This document shows, piece by piece, positions 20,370-31,500 of a stretch of DNA of 63,532 nt. The position numbers and the translations under genes were made by a program. Source of the stretch: Paenibacillus amylolyticus (lineage in GTDB: Bacteria; Bacillota; Bacilli; Paenibacillales; Paenibacillaceae). The stretch spans positions 1 to 63,532 of the forward strand of contig NZ_BCNV01000002.1 in the NCBI RefSeq assembly GCF_001570725.1, read 5' to 3'. Every line of letters starts with the position of its first letter. Positions within the stretch are counted from its first letter, which is position 1. The notes beneath the pieces are model-generated. The model made no database searches. It was not told the DNA's origin and saw nothing but the letters and a program-made list of their open reading frames with translations.

Positions 20370-20519
20370 ATGCGGGTAATTATTACTTTGGCTTGTACTA
20401 ACTGCAAACAAAGAAATTACACTACGACAAAAAACAAGCGTAATCACCCCGACCGCATGGAGATGAAGAAATTTTGCAAGTTTTGTAACGAGCAGACTTC
20501 TCATCGCGAAACCAGATAG
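20370..20519 (+). CDS. rpmG: 50S ribosomal protein L33, zinc-binding type
   Basis: A 49-residue ribosomal protein of the large subunit. Four cysteines (C9, C12, C36, C39) make the zinc ribbon, so it is the zinc-requiring C+ form. The sequence begins [20 protein letters not shown] lies 8 nt upstream. First gene before secE and nusG. A zinc-free paralogue may exist elsewhere but is not in this window. Confidence 0.95.
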   Translation: MRVIITLACTNCKQRNYTTTKNKRNHPDRMEMKKFCKFCNEQTSHRETR

Positions 20520-20536
20520 TTTTTGGAGGTGTCGGC

Positions 20537-20728
20537 GTGAAACGAAGTTTCAAATCTCTGATTTCCTTTTTCTCAGAAAGCTGGGCTGAACTTAAAAAAG
20601 TTCGCTGGCCTAATCGTAAAGAGCTGACCAACTACACATTGATCGTACTTGGTACTGTTGTGGTTATGACGCTGTTTTTTTGGGTCATTGACATTGGCAT
20701 CTCCTTTGTGATCGAAGCGATTATTTAA
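20537..20728 (+). CDS. secE: Preprotein translocase subunit SecE
   Basis: Small subunit of the SecYEG channel. 63 residues with one membrane span in the C-terminal half (TLIVLGTVVVMTLFFWVIDI). The preceding SWAELKKVRWPNRKEL is the conserved amphipathic helix that clamps SecY. GTG start, with TTTGGAGGTG upstream. SecY is encoded at 47010. Confidence 0.96.
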   Translation: MKRSFKSLISFFSESWAELKKVRWPNRKELTNYTLIVLGTVVVMTLFFWVIDIGISFVIEAII

Positions 20729-20749
20729 GAAGGGTTCCGGTGGCTTGAT

Positions 20750-21283
20750 ATGGAAAAAAGATGGTACGTCGTTCATACCTATTCAGGGTATGAGAACAAG
20801 GTCAAAGCCAATTTGGAAAAACGCGTAGAGTCTATGGGCATGGAAGACAAGATATTCCGCGTTCTTGTTCCTATGGAAGAAGAAGTGGTAAACAAGGACG
20901 GTAAGAAAAAAACCGTTATGCGTAAAGTTTACCCTGGTTATGTCTTGGTGGAAATGGTACAGACGGATGATTCTTGGTATGTTGTTCGCAACACACCAGG
21001 TGTTACAGGATTTGTCGGTTCGACAGGTTCTGGGTCCAAACCAACTGCTTTGTTGCCTGAAGAAGTGGAACAAATTCTGAAGCACATGGGTATGGTTGAA
21101 CCTAAGCCGAAAATTGAGTTCGATATTAAGGAATCCGTACGTATTAAAGTCGGTCCTTTTGCGAATTTCGTAGGCTCCGTGGAAGAAATTTTGGTAGACA
21201 AAAGCAAGTTGAAAGTGCACGTGAACATGTTTGGACGGGAAACGCCGCTTGAGTTGGAATACACGCAAGTGGAGAAGATATAG
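20750..21283 (+). CDS. nusG: Transcription elongation/antitermination factor NusG
   Basis: Binds RNA polymerase, affecting pausing and Rho-dependent termination, and couples to the ribosome. 177 residues: an NGN domain beginning WYVVHTYSGYENKV, and a C-terminal KOW domain with VRIKVGPFANFVGSVEEI. Same-strand neighbours secE and rplK follow the standard order. Confidence 0.97.
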   Translation: MEKRWYVVHTYSGYENKVKANLEKRVESMGMEDKIFRVLVPMEEEVVNKDGKKKTVMRKVYPGYVLVEMVQTDDSWYVVRNTPGVTGFVGSTGSGSKPTALLPEEVEQILKHMGMVEPKPKIEFDIKESVRIKVGPFANFVGSVEEILVDKSKLKVHVNMFGRETPLELEYTQVEKI

Positions 21284-21351
21284 TCTCTTCAAGTTTCTTG
21301 TGGGAGGGTTGAAAAACCCGTTAACCACTATTTTGCAAGGAGGTGTCAATC

Positions 21352-21777
21352 ATGGCGAAAAAAGTTATTAAAATGGTAAAACTGCAGATTCCAGCAGGTA
21401 AAGCAAACCCAGCACCACCAGTAGGTCCAGCTTTGGGTCAAGCAGGTGTCAACATCATGGCATTCTGTAAAGAATTCAACGCTCGTACAGCTGATCAAGC
21501 GGGATTGATTATTCCAGTTGAAATTTCTGTATTCGAGGACCGTTCCTTTACTTTCATCACTAAAACTCCACCAGCAGCAGTTCTGTTGAAAGTGGCAGCT
21601 AAAGTTGAAAAAGGATCCGGCGAACCGAACAAGAAAAAAGTTGCTACTGTTAAACGTGATGCGGTTCGTCAAATCGCAGAAACAAAAATGCCTGACCTGA
21701 ATGCAGCAGACGTTGAGTCCGCTATGCGTATGGTCGAAGGTACTGCCCGCAGCATGGGTATCACCATCGAAGACTAA
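21352..21777 (+). CDS. rplK: 50S ribosomal protein L11
   Basis: Forms the GTPase-associated centre with 23S rRNA. 141 residues; the proline-rich N-terminal loop ([17 protein letters not shown], about 18-34) is the region where thiostrepton contacts it. ATG 21352 follows AAGGAGG. An in-frame extension to 21343 is not used. The 5-bp hairpin GGGTT-GAAA-AACCC at about 21306-21319 lies in the nusG-rplK gap. Confidence 0.97.
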   Translation: MAKKVIKMVKLQIPAGKANPAPPVGPALGQAGVNIMAFCKEFNARTADQAGLIIPVEISVFEDRSFTFITKTPPAAVLLKVAAKVEKGSGEPNKKKVATVKRDAVRQIAETKMPDLNAADVESAMRMVEGTARSMGITIED

Positions 21778-21803
21778 TTTTCATAAGAAACATGGCTTCG
21801 TAA

Positions 21804-21826
21804 AACCGGTCGATTCGCGACCGGTT
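21804..21826 (+). promoter_or_regulatory. Hairpin before rplA, possible L1 control site
   Basis: A perfect 9-bp stem AACCGGTCG/CGACCGGTT with a 5-nt loop, followed by GATGTGGGAGG and, after a further short pairing (TGTGG/CCACA), the rplA ribosome-binding site. There is no T run, so it is not a terminator. L1 autoregulation of this operon is known in bacteria; identification of this element as the L1 site is inference. Confidence 0.45.
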
Positions 21827-21871
21827 GATGTGGGAGGTATATCCGCTAACACCACAAAGGAGGAATAAAAC

Positions 21872-22564
21872 ATGGCTAAACACGGTAAAAAATACCTGGA
21901 AGCTGCTAAGCTGATTGACAGCGAAGCAACTTACGAGCCTTCAGAAGCTGTAGAGCTTGTGAAGAAGGCAGCTACTGCAAAATTCGATGAAACAATCGAA
22001 GCAGCAGTTCGTTTGGGCGTAGACCCTCGTAAGCAAGACCAGGCTGTACGTGGTGTTGTTGTCTTGCCACACGGCACAGGTAAAACACAACGCGTATTGG
22101 TATTTGCAAAAGGTGACAAAGCGAAAGAAGCGGAAGCGGCTGGCGCGGACTATGTTGGTGATGCAGACATGATCAACAAAATCCAACAAGGCTGGTTCGA
22201 ATTCGACGTCTGCGTAGCGACACCAGATATGATGAGTGAAGTAGGTAAATTGGGCCGACTGCTCGGCGGTAAAGGTCTGATGCCTAACCCTAAAGCCGGA
22301 ACGGTAACTTTCGATGTAACTAAGGCTGTTCAAGAAATTAAAGCCGGTAAAATCGAATATCGTCTGGATCGTGCAGGTCAAATTCATGCACCGATTGGTA
22401 AAGCTTCTTTCTCTTCTGAGCAACTCAATGAGAACTTTAAAGCTCTCATGGAAGCTCTGAATCGTGCTAAACCAGCGGCAGCAAAAGGTGTTTATCTGAA
22501 GAATGTTAGTCTTTCTTCCACGATGGGCCCTGGCGCACGCGTGAACGCAGCAGCTTTTAGATAA
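21872..22564 (+). CDS. rplA: 50S ribosomal protein L1
   Basis: Part of the L1 stalk that moves the exiting tRNA; in many bacteria also a translational repressor of its own operon. 230 residues, full length. The signature stretch [15 protein letters not shown] is intact. The start has AAAGGAGG. rplK lies upstream; the next promoter begins 7 nt after the stop. Confidence 0.97.
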   Translation: MAKHGKKYLEAAKLIDSEATYEPSEAVELVKKAATAKFDETIEAAVRLGVDPRKQDQAVRGVVVLPHGTGKTQRVLVFAKGDKAKEAEAAGADYVGDADMINKIQQGWFEFDVCVATPDMMSEVGKLGRLLGGKGLMPNPKAGTVTFDVTKAVQEIKAGKIEYRLDRAGQIHAPIGKASFSSEQLNENFKALMEALNRAKPAAAKGVYLKNVSLSSTMGPGARVNAAAFR

Positions 22565-22570
22565 TATCTC

Positions 22571-22600
22571 TTGACAGGCTTGTCCTGTTTTTGATAAGAT
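22571..22600 (+). promoter_or_regulatory. Promoter of rplJ-rplL, extended -10
   Basis: TTGACA (22571-22576), 18 nt, TAAGAT (22595-22600) with TGA immediately before it. Confidence 0.75.
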
Positions 22601-22606
22601 ATAAAA

Positions 22607-22794
22607 GTTGTGAGTCCGAGTGACTGACCGTTGACATTTGAATATGCTTGCCGTAGACAGTAGGTGCCATTTGGCTTAATTTCCTGCCGAGGTGTGATTA
22701 TAGAACTTAGAACGATGCAAATCGATGATGAGTATATATCAAGCCTTCGTGATTCTACGGAGGCTTTTCTTAATGGGATAAATTTGATCAGGAG
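22607..22794 (+). ncRNA. L10 ribosomal protein leader
   Basis: The untranslated leader of rplJ matches the Firmicute L10 leader by position and by its conserved core around 22652-22700 (CCGTAGACAGTAGGTGCC then TTTCCTGCCGAGGTGTGA). It ends in an attenuator-like hairpin AAGCCTTCGT/ACGGAGGCTT at 22741-22765 with TTTTCTT after it. The L10(L12)4 complex is known to bind such leaders and lower its own expression. Confidence 0.85.
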
Positions 22795-22803
22795 GTGTAC
22801 AGA

Positions 22804-23307
22804 TTGGCAAACGCAAAAGTGATTCAAGCAAAACAAGAGTCCGTTGATGCAGTAACAGCAAAATTGCGCGAGAGCGTTACAACTGTTGTTGTTGACTATC
22901 GCGGATTGAACGTTGCCCAAGTAACTGAGTTGCGTAAGCAACTTCGTGAAGCAGGGATCGAATTCCAAGTGCTGAAAAACTCGTTGCTTCGCCGTGCAGC
23001 TGCAGCAGCAGAACTGACAGAACTCGATAGTGTTCTTACAGGTCCTACTGCAATTGCATTCAGCGTAGATGACGTTGTGGCTCCAGCTAAAATTCTGAAC
23101 GACTTCGCGAAAAAGAACGATGCACTGGAATTGAAAGGTGCAGTTGTAGAAGGTCGCGTAATCGGAGTACAGGAAGTTAAAGCATTGGCAGAACTGCCAT
23201 CCCGCGATGGTCTCCTCTCCATGCTCCTCAGCGTGCTTCAAGCGCCAGTGCGCAACTTCGCGCTTGCGGTTAAAGCAGTTGCGGAAAAAGAAGAACAAGG
23301 CGCGTAA
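22804..23307 (+). CDS. rplJ: 50S ribosomal protein L10
   Basis: Base of the L7/L12 stalk. 167 residues. TTG 22804 lies 8 nt after CAGGAGG and gives the family N-terminus ([10 protein letters not shown]); the in-frame extension to 22795 would overlap the ribosome-binding site. The C-terminal helix ([20 protein letters not shown]) binds L12 dimers. Controlled by the preceding leader and translated ahead of rplL. Confidence 0.96.
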   Translation: MANAKVIQAKQESVDAVTAKLRESVTTVVVDYRGLNVAQVTELRKQLREAGIEFQVLKNSLLRRAAAAAELTELDSVLTGPTAIAFSVDDVVAPAKILNDFAKKNDALELKGAVVEGRVIGVQEVKALAELPSRDGLLSMLLSVLQAPVRNFALAVKAVAEKEEQGA

Positions 23308-23379
23308 GCTACTTGATCTGAATGCTGCTTAGGTGGCAAATGAATTAAAAAAAATAATATTATATATGGAGGTTCACTC

Positions 23380-23739
23380 ATGAGTAAAGAGCAAATCTTG
23401 GAAGCAATCAAAGGCATGACTGTACTGGAATTGAACGATCTTGTTAAAGCAATCGAAGAAGAATTCGGCGTAACTGCTGCAGCTCCAGTAGCTGCTGCAG
23501 GTGCAGTAGCTTCTGCTGAAGCTGAGCAATCCGAGTTCGACGTAATCTTGACTAACGCTGGTGCTTCCAAAATCAACGTTATCAAAGCAGTTCGCGAAAT
23601 CACAGGTCTTGGCCTGAAAGAAGCAAAAGAACTGGTTGACAACGCTCCAAAAGCATTGAAAGAAAAAGTTGCTAAAGAAGAAGCAGAAGCGGTTAAAGCT
23701 AAGCTTGAAGAAGCTGGCGCTACAATCGAAGTTAAATAA
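23380..23739 (+). CDS. rplL: 50S ribosomal protein L7/L12
   Basis: Stalk protein that recruits translational GTPases. 119 residues: an N-terminal dimerisation part ([20 protein letters not shown]), an Ala-rich hinge around residues 34-52, and the conserved C-terminal domain with [16 protein letters not shown]. Acidic overall. Followed by a strong terminator. Confidence 0.97.
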   Translation: MSKEQILEAIKGMTVLELNDLVKAIEEEFGVTAAAPVAAAGAVASAEAEQSEFDVILTNAGASKINVIKAVREITGLGLKEAKELVDNAPKALKEKVAKEEAEAVKAKLEEAGATIEVK

Positions 23740-23770
23740 TTTAGCTTTTATAAGCTAGATGAACAAAACA

Positions 23771-23803
23771 ACAAACCCCTTGACTTATATCAAGGGGTTT
23801 GTT
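23771..23803. terminator. Terminator after rplL
   Basis: A perfect 13-bp stem (23771-23783 with 23790-23802). The right arm contains TTTGTTG but no long T run, so termination may be partial; some transcription could continue into the methyltransferase gene. Confidence 0.8.
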
Positions 23804-23835
23804 GCTGTAATTGTAAATGGAAAGTGAGTGAGGGC

Positions 23836-24456
23836 ATGTCCAATCATTATTATTCGGACAAACCGCAAGTAGCGCATGATCGCAGAGCAACTGAAGCGGT
23901 TCTTCGCGGATTCAGTCTGCGATTCGTGACGGACGCCGGTGTGTTTTCCAAAAATGGAATCGATTATGGCAGCAGAGTATTGATTGATGCGATAGAGTTG
24001 CCATCAGGGGCTCATGTTCTCGATGTGGGCTGTGGATACGGGCCAATGGGTCTTACAGCAGCCAAACTTGTACCGGATGGGCATGTCACCATGATCGATA
24101 TCAACGAGAGAGCCGTTGAACTTTCCAGGGAAAATGCAAAAGCGAACGGAATTAACAATGTCACCGTATTACAAAGTAATCTACTGGCTGAAGTAAAAAA
24201 GCAAGATTTTGACGTTGTACTTACCAATCCGCCTATACGGGCTGGGAAAGAGACGGTTCATACTATTTTCGAACAGGCACATCGCCATCTGAAGGTAGGC
24301 GGTTCGTTGTGGATTGTCATTCAGAAGAAACAAGGGGCCCCGTCAGCAAAAGCAAAATTGGAATCTTTGTTTGGAAGAGTGGAAGAAGTGACGAAGGATA
24401 AAGGCTATCGGATTTTCAAAGCGGTGAAATTGGATGAGGTATCTACCAAAAGCTGA
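23836..24456 (+). CDS. RsmC-like class I SAM methyltransferase (YbxB)
   Basis: Probable N2-guanine rRNA methyltransferase of about 206 residues. The SAM motif VLDVGCGYGPMGL and the catalytic NPPI motif (LTNPPIRAG) identify the RsmC/RlmG group. It sits between rplL and rpoB, as ybxB does in B. subtilis. Start: ATG 23836 (MSNHYYSDKP) fits homologues; GTG 23824 is an in-frame alternative four codons earlier. The target nucleotide is not deducible. Confidence 0.9.
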   Translation: MSNHYYSDKPQVAHDRRATEAVLRGFSLRFVTDAGVFSKNGIDYGSRVLIDAIELPSGAHVLDVGCGYGPMGLTAAKLVPDGHVTMIDINERAVELSRENAKANGINNVTVLQSNLLAEVKKQDFDVVLTNPPIRAGKETVHTIFEQAHRHLKVGGSLWIVIQKKQGAPSAKAKLESLFGRVEEVTKDKGYRIFKAVKLDEVSTKS

Positions 24457-24506
24457 ATCCGAGTTTGTAAAGTAAGCAGGGGAGCATTTTTTTTGCAATA
24501 GGACTA

Positions 24507-24535
24507 TTGACTTGAAATTCAGGCCGTGGTATTAT
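24507..24535 (+). promoter_or_regulatory. Promoter of rpoB-rpoC, extended -10
   Basis: TTGACT (24507-24512), 17 nt, TATTAT (24530-24535), with TGG just before the -10. The 394-nt ybxB-rpoB gap holds this promoter and a ~300-nt leader with a strong hairpin. A TATAAT at 24635-24640 lacks a matching -35. Confidence 0.8.
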
Positions 24536-24600
24536 TGTAAAATGTCAGTATTAAGATGCCCTACTTGGCTTTAGCTAACTAAAAATGTCAACCTTTTTTT

Positions 24601-24635
24601 ACGCCGAACGGGCTTATTATGCCTACGTTTGGCGT
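24601..24635 (+). repeat. Inverted repeat in the rpoB leader
   Basis: ACGCCGAACG (24601-24610) pairs with CGTTTGGCGT (24626-24635) with one wobble, and GGC/GCC pair inside. The T run lies before, not after, the stem, so this is not a plus-strand terminator. It could be an RNA structure in the rpoBC leader or a DNA dyad beside TATAAT at 24635. Confidence 0.7.
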
Positions 24636-24850
24636 ATAATATGTACATTTTGGGCAAACTGGGGATAAGAATGATTTGGAAAGACATCCGCCGATCAAAG
24701 TTGCTCTTTTTTCGAACGACATTTCGAGTAAGGGCTTTTCTTTATTTGTGGATGCATTGCTTTGCTCTGTATGTGTACCATTATAAGGTTACAAACAGAG
24801 GTTCGCAACGAAATTTTTAAAGTGAGTAGACATTGAGGGGTGAGTTTAAG

Positions 24851-27800
24851 TTGGCAGGACATCTTGTTCAATATGGTCGACGCACTCGGCGCAGTTATGC
24901 ACGAATTAACGAGATACTCGAAGTTCCGAACCTGATTGAAATCCAACAAAAATCCTATGATTGGTTTTTGGAGGAAGGGTTGCGCGAAATGTTCCAGGAT
25001 ATCTCGCCGATCCAGGATTTTACAGGTAACTTGATTTTGGAATTTATCGATTACAGTCTCGGTGAACCGAAGTATACAGTAGACGACGCGAAAGAGCGTG
25101 ACGTTACGTATGCAGCACCACTTCGGGTTAAAGTCCGGCTCATTAATAAGGAAACCGGCGAAGTCAAAGAGCAGGAAGTATTCATGGGAGATTTCCCGCT
25201 GATGACCAACACGGGCACATTTATTATTAATGGTGCGGAACGGGTTATTGTCAGCCAGTTGGTTCGCTCTCCTAGCGTTTACTTCAGTACCAAAGTAGAT
25301 AAAAACGCCAAAAAAACGTATACCGCTACAGTTATTCCTAACCGCGGCGCTTGGTTGGAACTGGAGATGGACGCGAAGGATGTTGTTTACGTCCGGATCG
25401 ACCGTACACGTAAAATACCGGTTACGGTTCTCCTGCGTTCACTTGGTTTTGGCACAGATGCTGAGATTCTGGATCTGCTCGGTAATGACGAATATATCCG
25501 CAACACACTGGACAAAGACAACACGGATTCAACGGAGAAAGCACTCATTGAAATCTATGAGCGTCTTCGTCCGGGCGAGCCGCCAACGCTTGATAATGCG
25601 AAAAGCTTGCTCGTAGCACGTTTCTTTGATCCAAAACGTTATGACCTGGCTAATGTAGGTCGTTACAAAATGAATAAAAAGCTTCACATCAAAAACCGTT
25701 TGTTTAACCAGCGTTTGGCTGAGTCACTTGTTGACGCTGAAACAGGCGAAATTATTGCTGAAGCAGGTCAAATGGTGGATCGTCGCTTGTTGGATGAAAT
25801 CATGCCGTATCTTGAGAAGAGCGTTGGTTTCCGCACGTATCACGTGGGTAACGGCGTTTTGGATGCTAATGAAATCCCTATGCAAACGATTGATGTGTTC
25901 TCACCAACTGAAGACGGTAAAGTGGTCAAACTGATTGCCAATGCAAACATTGACAAGTCCGTTAAAAACGTGACTCCGGCGGATATCATTTCCTCCATCA
26001 GTTATTTCCTTAACCTTCTGCAGGGAATTGGTAGCACGGATGATATCGATCATCTGGGTAACCGTCGTTTGCGTTCGGTGGGTGAACTCCTGCAGAACCA
26101 GTTCCGTATCGGTTTGTCCCGTATGGAGCGTGTGGTTCGTGAGAGAATGTCCATTCAGGATGCTAACGTAATTACACCACAGGCATTGATCAACATACGT
26201 CCTGTTATTGCATCGATTAAAGAGTTCTTTGGTAGCTCTCAATTGTCACAGTTTATGGATCAAACGAACCCACTGGGTGAGTTGACACATAAACGTCGTT
26301 TGTCCGCACTCGGACCCGGTGGTTTGACGCGTGAGCGCGCAGGTATGGAAGTGCGTGACGTCCATCCATCCCACTATGGCCGGATGTGTCCAATCGAGAC
26401 TCCAGAGGGACCAAACATCGGTTTGATCAACTCCTTGTCAACATTCGCCCGTGTAAATGAATATGGCTTCATTGAAGCTCCATATCGTTGGGTTGATCCG
26501 AAGACAGGTATTGTAACCGAACAAATTGATTACCTGACAGCGGATGAAGAGGACAACTATGTCATCGCACAAGCAAATGCGAAGTTGAACGAAGACGGTA
26601 CATTTGAAGAAGAAGCGATCATTGTACGTTACAACAAACAGTCGGATAACATCCTTACGATGCCGAGTGAGCGAGTTGACTACATGGACGTATCTCCTAA
26701 ACAGGTTGTATCCGTCGCTACAGCGCTGATCCCGTTCCTTGAGAACGATGACTCCAACCGTGCACTCATGGGATCAAACATGCAGCGGCAGGCGGTTCCA
26801 CTCTTGATTCCTAAAGCGCCACTTGTAGGAACAGGTATGGAGCACAAAGCTGCAAAAGATTCTGGTGTATGTATTGTCTCCGATTATGACGGAATTATTG
26901 AACGTTCTTCTGCGAACGAGATTTGGCTACGTCGTGTTGAAGAAGTGGACGGTCAGGAAGTTAAAGGCGATATCGTTAAATATAAATTACACAAATTTAT
27001 GCGTTCGAACCAAGGAACATGCATTAACCAGCGTCCGATTGTCAAAAGAGGTGCCGCTGTCAAAGCTGGCGATATCCTCGCTGATGGTCCTTCAACGGAA
27101 ATGGGTGAATTGGCTCTGGGACGTAACGTCGTTGTTGCCTTCATGACTTGGGAAGGTTACAACTACGAGGATGCGATCTTGCTCAGTGAAAAACTTGTTA
27201 AGGAAGATGTATACACATCCATCCATATCGAGGAATATGAGTCAGAAGCACGTGATACTAAGCTCGGACCTGAAGAGATCACACGTGACATCCCTAACGT
27301 TGGGGAAGAAGCGTTGCGTAACTTGGATGAGCGCGGTATTATCCGCATCGGTGCTGAGATTAGCGCTGGCGACATTCTCGTTGGTAAAGTAACACCTAAA
27401 GGTGTGACAGAGCTGACTGCAGAAGAACGTCTCCTGCATGCGATCTTCGGTGAGAAAGCACGTGAAGTACGTGATACTTCCTTGCGTGTACCACATGGTA
27501 CTGACGGTATCGTAGTAGACGTGAAAGTATTTACCCGTGAAAACGGTGATGAGCTGCCTCCAGGTGTTAACCAACTCGTTCGTGTATATATCGCTCAAAA
27601 ACGGAAAATTTCCGAGGGTGATAAAATGGCCGGACGTCACGGTAACAAAGGGGTCGTGGCCCGCATCTTGCCGGAAGAAGATATGCCTTTCCTGCCAGAC
27701 GGTACACCGGTTCAGATCGTTCTTAACCCACTGGGCGTACCTTCCCGGATGAATATCGGTCAAGTACTTGAGGTTCACTTGGGTATGGCGGCGATGCAAC

Positions 27801-28396
27801 TGGGTATTCACGTAGCAACTCCTGTATTCGACGGAGCGAAGGAGTATGACGTCTTCGATACGATGGAAGAAGCAGGAATGCAACGTAATGGTAAAACCGT
27901 CCTGTATGATGGTCGTACAGGTGAAGAGTTTGAACGTGAAGTTACCGTAGGTGTCATGCACATGATCAAATTGGCACACATGGTTGATGATAAAATCCAT
28001 GCCCGTTCCACGGGTCCTTACTCACTTGTTACGCAACAGCCATTGGGTGGTAAAGCCCAATTCGGTGGACAGCGTTTCGGGGAGATGGAAGTATGGGCGC
28101 TTGAGGCATACGGTGCTGCTTATACACTGCAAGAAATCTTGACTGTTAAGTCCGATGATGTTGTTGGTCGGGTTAAAACGTATGAATCCATCGTCAAAGG
28201 CGAGAATGTTCCGGAACCAGGCGTTCCTGAATCATTCAAAGTATTGATCAAAGAGCTGCAAAGCTTGGGTATGGACGTTAAGATTTTGAGTGAAGATGAG
28301 CAAGAGATTGAAATGAGAGAAATGGACGATGAAGATGACGCTGCGAGCGATAAGCTCAGCCTCAACCTTGAGGGTACAGAGGTCGGAGCGGAATAA
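24851..28396 (+). CDS. rpoB: DNA-directed RNA polymerase subunit beta
   Basis: Catalytic-core subunit of RNA polymerase. 1181 residues from TTG 24851, 10 nt after GAGGGG, giving the usual [19 protein letters not shown] start. The rifampicin pocket ([10 protein letters not shown] and [13 protein letters not shown]) shows the sensitive-type residues at the commonly mutated Gln, Asp, His, Arg and Ser positions. The C-terminus is acidic (DDEDDA), and [10 protein letters not shown] is intact. Cotranscribed with rpoC. Confidence 0.98.
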   Translation: MAGHLVQYGRRTRRSYARINEILEVPNLIEIQQKSYDWFLEEGLREMFQDISPIQDFTGNLILEFIDYSLGEPKYTVDDAKERDVTYAAPLRVKVRLINKETGEVKEQEVFMGDFPLMTNTGTFIINGAERVIVSQLVRSPSVYFSTKVDKNAKKTYTATVIPNRGAWLELEMDAKDVVYVRIDRTRKIPVTVLLRSLGFGTDAEILDLLGNDEYIRNTLDKDNTDSTEKALIEIYERLRPGEPPTLDNAKSLLVARFFDPKRYDLANVGRYKMNKKLHIKNRLFNQRLAESLVDAETGEIIAEAGQMVDRRLLDEIMPYLEKSVGFRTYHVGNGVLDANEIPMQTIDVFSPTEDGKVVKLIANANIDKSVKNVTPADIISSISYFLNLLQGIGSTDDIDHLGNRRLRSVGELLQNQFRIGLSRMERVVRERMSIQDANVITPQALINIRPVIASIKEFFGSSQLSQFMDQTNPLGELTHKRRLSALGPGGLTRERAGMEVRDVHPSHYGRMCPIETPEGPNIGLINSLSTFARVNEYGFIEAPYRWVDPKTGIVTEQIDYLTADEEDNYVIAQANAKLNEDGTFEEEAIIVRYNKQSDNILTMPSERVDYMDVSPKQVVSVATALIPFLENDDSNRALMGSNMQRQAVPLLIPKAPLVGTGMEHKAAKDSGVCIVSDYDGIIERSSANEIWLRRVEEVDGQEVKGDIVKYKLHKFMRSNQGTCINQRPIVKRGAAVKAGDILADGPSTEMGELALGRNVVVAFMTWEGYNYEDAILLSEKLVKEDVYTSIHIEEYESEARDTKLGPEEITRDIPNVGEEALRNLDERGIIRIGAEISAGDILVGKVTPKGVTELTAEERLLHAIFGEKAREVRDTSLRVPHGTDGIVVDVKVFTRENGDELPPGVNQLVRVYIAQKRKISEGDKMAGRHGNKGVVARILPEEDMPFLPDGTPVQIVLNPLGVPSRMNIGQVLEVHLGMAAMQLGIHVATPVFDGAKEYDVFDTMEEAGMQRNGKTVLYDGRTGEEFEREVTVGVMHMIKLAHMVDDKIHARSTGPYSLVTQQPLGGKAQFGGQRFGEMEVWALEAYGAAYTLQEILTVKSDDVVGRVKTYESIVKGENVPEPGVPESFKVLIKELQSLGMDVKILSEDEQEIEMREMDDEDDAASDKLSLNLEGTEVGAE

Positions 28397-28446
28397 ACCG
28401 CTTCGAGCGCATGATGACCGGCGTTTTTCATCAGGCTCGCGTCTTG

Positions 28447-28464
28447 CTCCGGCTTCGGCCGGAG
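28447..28464 (+). repeat. Hairpin in the rpoB-rpoC gap
   Basis: CTCCGGC-TTCG-GCCGGAG forms a 7-bp stem with a TTCG tetraloop. No T run follows. It may be a transcript-processing or stabilising structure between the two polymerase genes. Confidence 0.6.
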
Positions 28465-28509
28465 AGGGCGTAACCTAGAATACAGGAATTGGTTAAGGAG
28501 GGTTGCTCC

Positions 28510-31500
28510 TTGTTGGACGTCAACAATTTCGAATACATGAAGATCGGGCTTGCTTCCCCAGAGAAAATTCGTTCTTGGTCCCGCGGAGAAGTGAAAAAAC
28601 CGGAAACGATCAACTATCGTACGTTGAAACCGGAAAAAGAAGGGCTGTTCTGCGAAAAGATTTTTGGCCCTACAAAAGACTGGGAATGTCATTGCGGTAA
28701 ATACAAACGCGTCCGTTATAAAGGCGTTGTCTGTGATCGTTGTGGCGTTGAAGTAACACGTGCGAAAGTACGCCGCGAACGGATGGGCCATATTGAGCTC
28801 GCTGCTCCGGTATCGCATATCTGGTACTTCAAAGGTATTCCGAGCCGTATGGGTCTTGCGCTGGATATGTCTCCAAGATCACTCGAAGAGATTATTTATT
28901 TTGCATCATATGTTGTAACTGATCCAGGAGAAACTCCACTGGAGAAAAAACAGCTGTTGTCCGAGAAAGAATATCGCAGCTACCGTGAAAAATACGGATA
29001 TGGTTTCCAGGCTGGCATGGGCGCAGAAGCGGTTAAAAAACTGCTCCAAGACCTTGATGTGGATAAAGAGCTTGAATTCCTGAAGGAAGAGCTCCGCACT
29101 GCACAAGGACAACGTCGTAATCGTGCAATCAAACGTCTGGAAGTTATCGAAGCATTCCGCAACTCCGGCAACAAGCCTGAGTGGATGATCATGGATGTAC
29201 TTCCTGTTATCCCGCCGGAACTTCGTCCGATGGTACAGCTGGATGGTGGACGTTTTGCAACGTCTGACCTGAATGACCTGTACCGCCGTGTAATTAACCG
29301 GAATAACCGTCTGAAACGTCTGCTTGATCTTGGCGCGCCAGATATTATCGTGCAAAATGAAAAACGGATGTTGCAGGAAGCTGTTGACGCATTGATTGAT
29401 AATGGTCGTCGCGGACGCCCGGTAACGGGTCCTGGTAACCGTCCTTTGAAATCCCTCAGCCACATGCTGAAAGGTAAACAAGGGCGTTTCCGTCAGAACT
29501 TGCTCGGTAAACGGGTTGACTATTCTGGTCGTTCCGTTATCGTTGTCGGACCTTACCTGAAAATGTATCAGTGTGGTCTGCCAAAAGATATGGCACTTGA
29601 ATTGTTCAAGCCTTTCGTTATGAAAGAGCTTGTAAATAAAGGGCTTGCCCACAACATAAAGAGCGCGAAACGTAAAGTTGAGCGCGTAAGTCCTGAAGTA
29701 TGGGATGTTCTTGAAGAAGTAATTAAGGAGCATCCGGTTCTGTTGAACCGTGCCCCTACGCTTCACAGACTCGGTATTCAAGCATTTGAACCGATTCTCG
29801 TTGAAGGTAAAGCAATTCGTCTTCACCCGCTCGTATGTACGGCATACAATGCCGACTTTGACGGTGACCAAATGGCCGTGCACGTTCCGTTGTCCGCTGA
29901 AGCTCAAGCGGAAGCACGGATCCTGATGCTTGCATCAGGTAACATTTTGAACCCGAAAGACGGTAAACCGGTTGTTACTCCTTCCCAGGATATGGTGCTT
30001 GGTTCTTACTACCTCACTATGGACAACAAGGAAGAAAAGGGCACAGGTATGATCCTGCGTACAGTTAACGAAGCTGTATCGGCATACCAACGTGGTACTG
30101 CTGGTCTGCATGCGCGTGTGGCTATTCCGGTTAAGGCGCTTGGTAAAACAAGCTTCACGGAAGAACAGCAAGAAGGAATGTTGCTGACAACCATCGGTAA
30201 AATTATCTTTAATGAAATTTTCCCGGCAAGCTTCCCGTATATCAATGACGCGACTCGTGCGAACCTGTACCAAGGTACTGCAGATCACTCATTTGTATAT
30301 GAAAAAGGTGCTGATCTCAGAGAAGCTATTATGAATGCTCCTCTGGCTGGCGGTGTCGGCAAAGAATACCTCGGTTCCATCATTGCACGTTGTTTTGAAA
30401 TTTATCATACAACGGAAACAGCCGTTATTTTGGATAAAATCAAACAACTTGGATTCACATACTCTACTCGTGCCGGTATTACGGTTGCGGTATCTGATGT
30501 TATCGTTCCGCCTGAGAAGTTTGAAATTCTTAGACAGTCTGAGGAAAAAGCACAAATCGTTACGAATCAGTACCGTCGTGGTCTGATTACGAATGAAGAG
30601 CGCTATGACCGTATCATTGATATCTGGTCAAAATCCAAAGATGACATCACTGAGATTCTGATGAAGTCCATGGATCGATATAACTCGATCATGATGATGG
30701 TAGACTCCAAAGCACGGGGTAACAAATCGCAAATCACCCAATTGGGCGGTATGCGTGGTCTGATGGCCAACCCGTCCGGTCGAATTATCGAACTCCCAAT
30801 CAAATCGAACTTCCGTGAAGGTCTGACAGTACTCGAGTACTTTATCTCTACTCACGGAGCGCGTAAAGGTTTGGCGGATACAGCCCTGCGTACAGCCGAT
30901 TCAGGTTACCTGACTCGTCGTCTCGTAGACGTAGCCCAAGACGTAATCGTGCGTGATGACGATTGTGGTACAGATAAAGGCTTTACGGTAAGTCGTATCC
31001 AGGATGGTAAAGAGGTTATCGAAGATCTCTACGACCGTATTGAAGGCAGATACTGCTTCGAGACAGTTCGTCATCCGGAAACGAAAGAAATCATTGCAGG
31101 TCGCAATGAATTGATTGACTCCGATAAAGCAGAAGCGATCATCAAAGCGGGAATCACCAAATTGCAAATCCGCTCCGTACTCAGCTGCCGTGCAAGTCAT
31201 GGTGTCTGCAAGAAGTGTTACGGTCGTAACCTTGCGACAGGTAAACACGTGGAGATTGGTGAAGCGGTTGGTATTATTGCAGCACAATCCATTGGTGAGC
31301 CAGGAACACAGCTTACAATGCGTACGTTCCACACCGGCGGTGTAGCCGGAGACGATATTACGCAAGGTTTGCCGCGTATCCAAGAGTTGTTTGAAGCTCG
31401 TAATCCTAAGGGTCAAGCAACAATCAGTGAGATTGATGGTGTAGTTAAAGAGATTCGCGAAGCGAAAGATCGTCGTGAAATTGAAATTCAAGGTGAAGCG

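Noticed and set aside
24601..24635. rpoB leader hairpin as an intrinsic terminator
   Set aside because: The T run precedes the stem on the plus strand, and on the minus strand A follows it.
24629..24820. 63-codon open frame in the rpoB leader
   Set aside because: No good ribosome-binding site, overlaps the leader hairpin, and the composition is not protein-like.
26230..26340. Rifampicin-resistance substitutions in RpoB
   Set aside because: The usual Gln, Asp, His, Arg and Ser positions all have the sensitive-type residue.
28397..28509. Terminator between rpoB and rpoC
   Set aside because: The TTCG hairpin has no T run after it, and rpoC must be expressed with rpoB.
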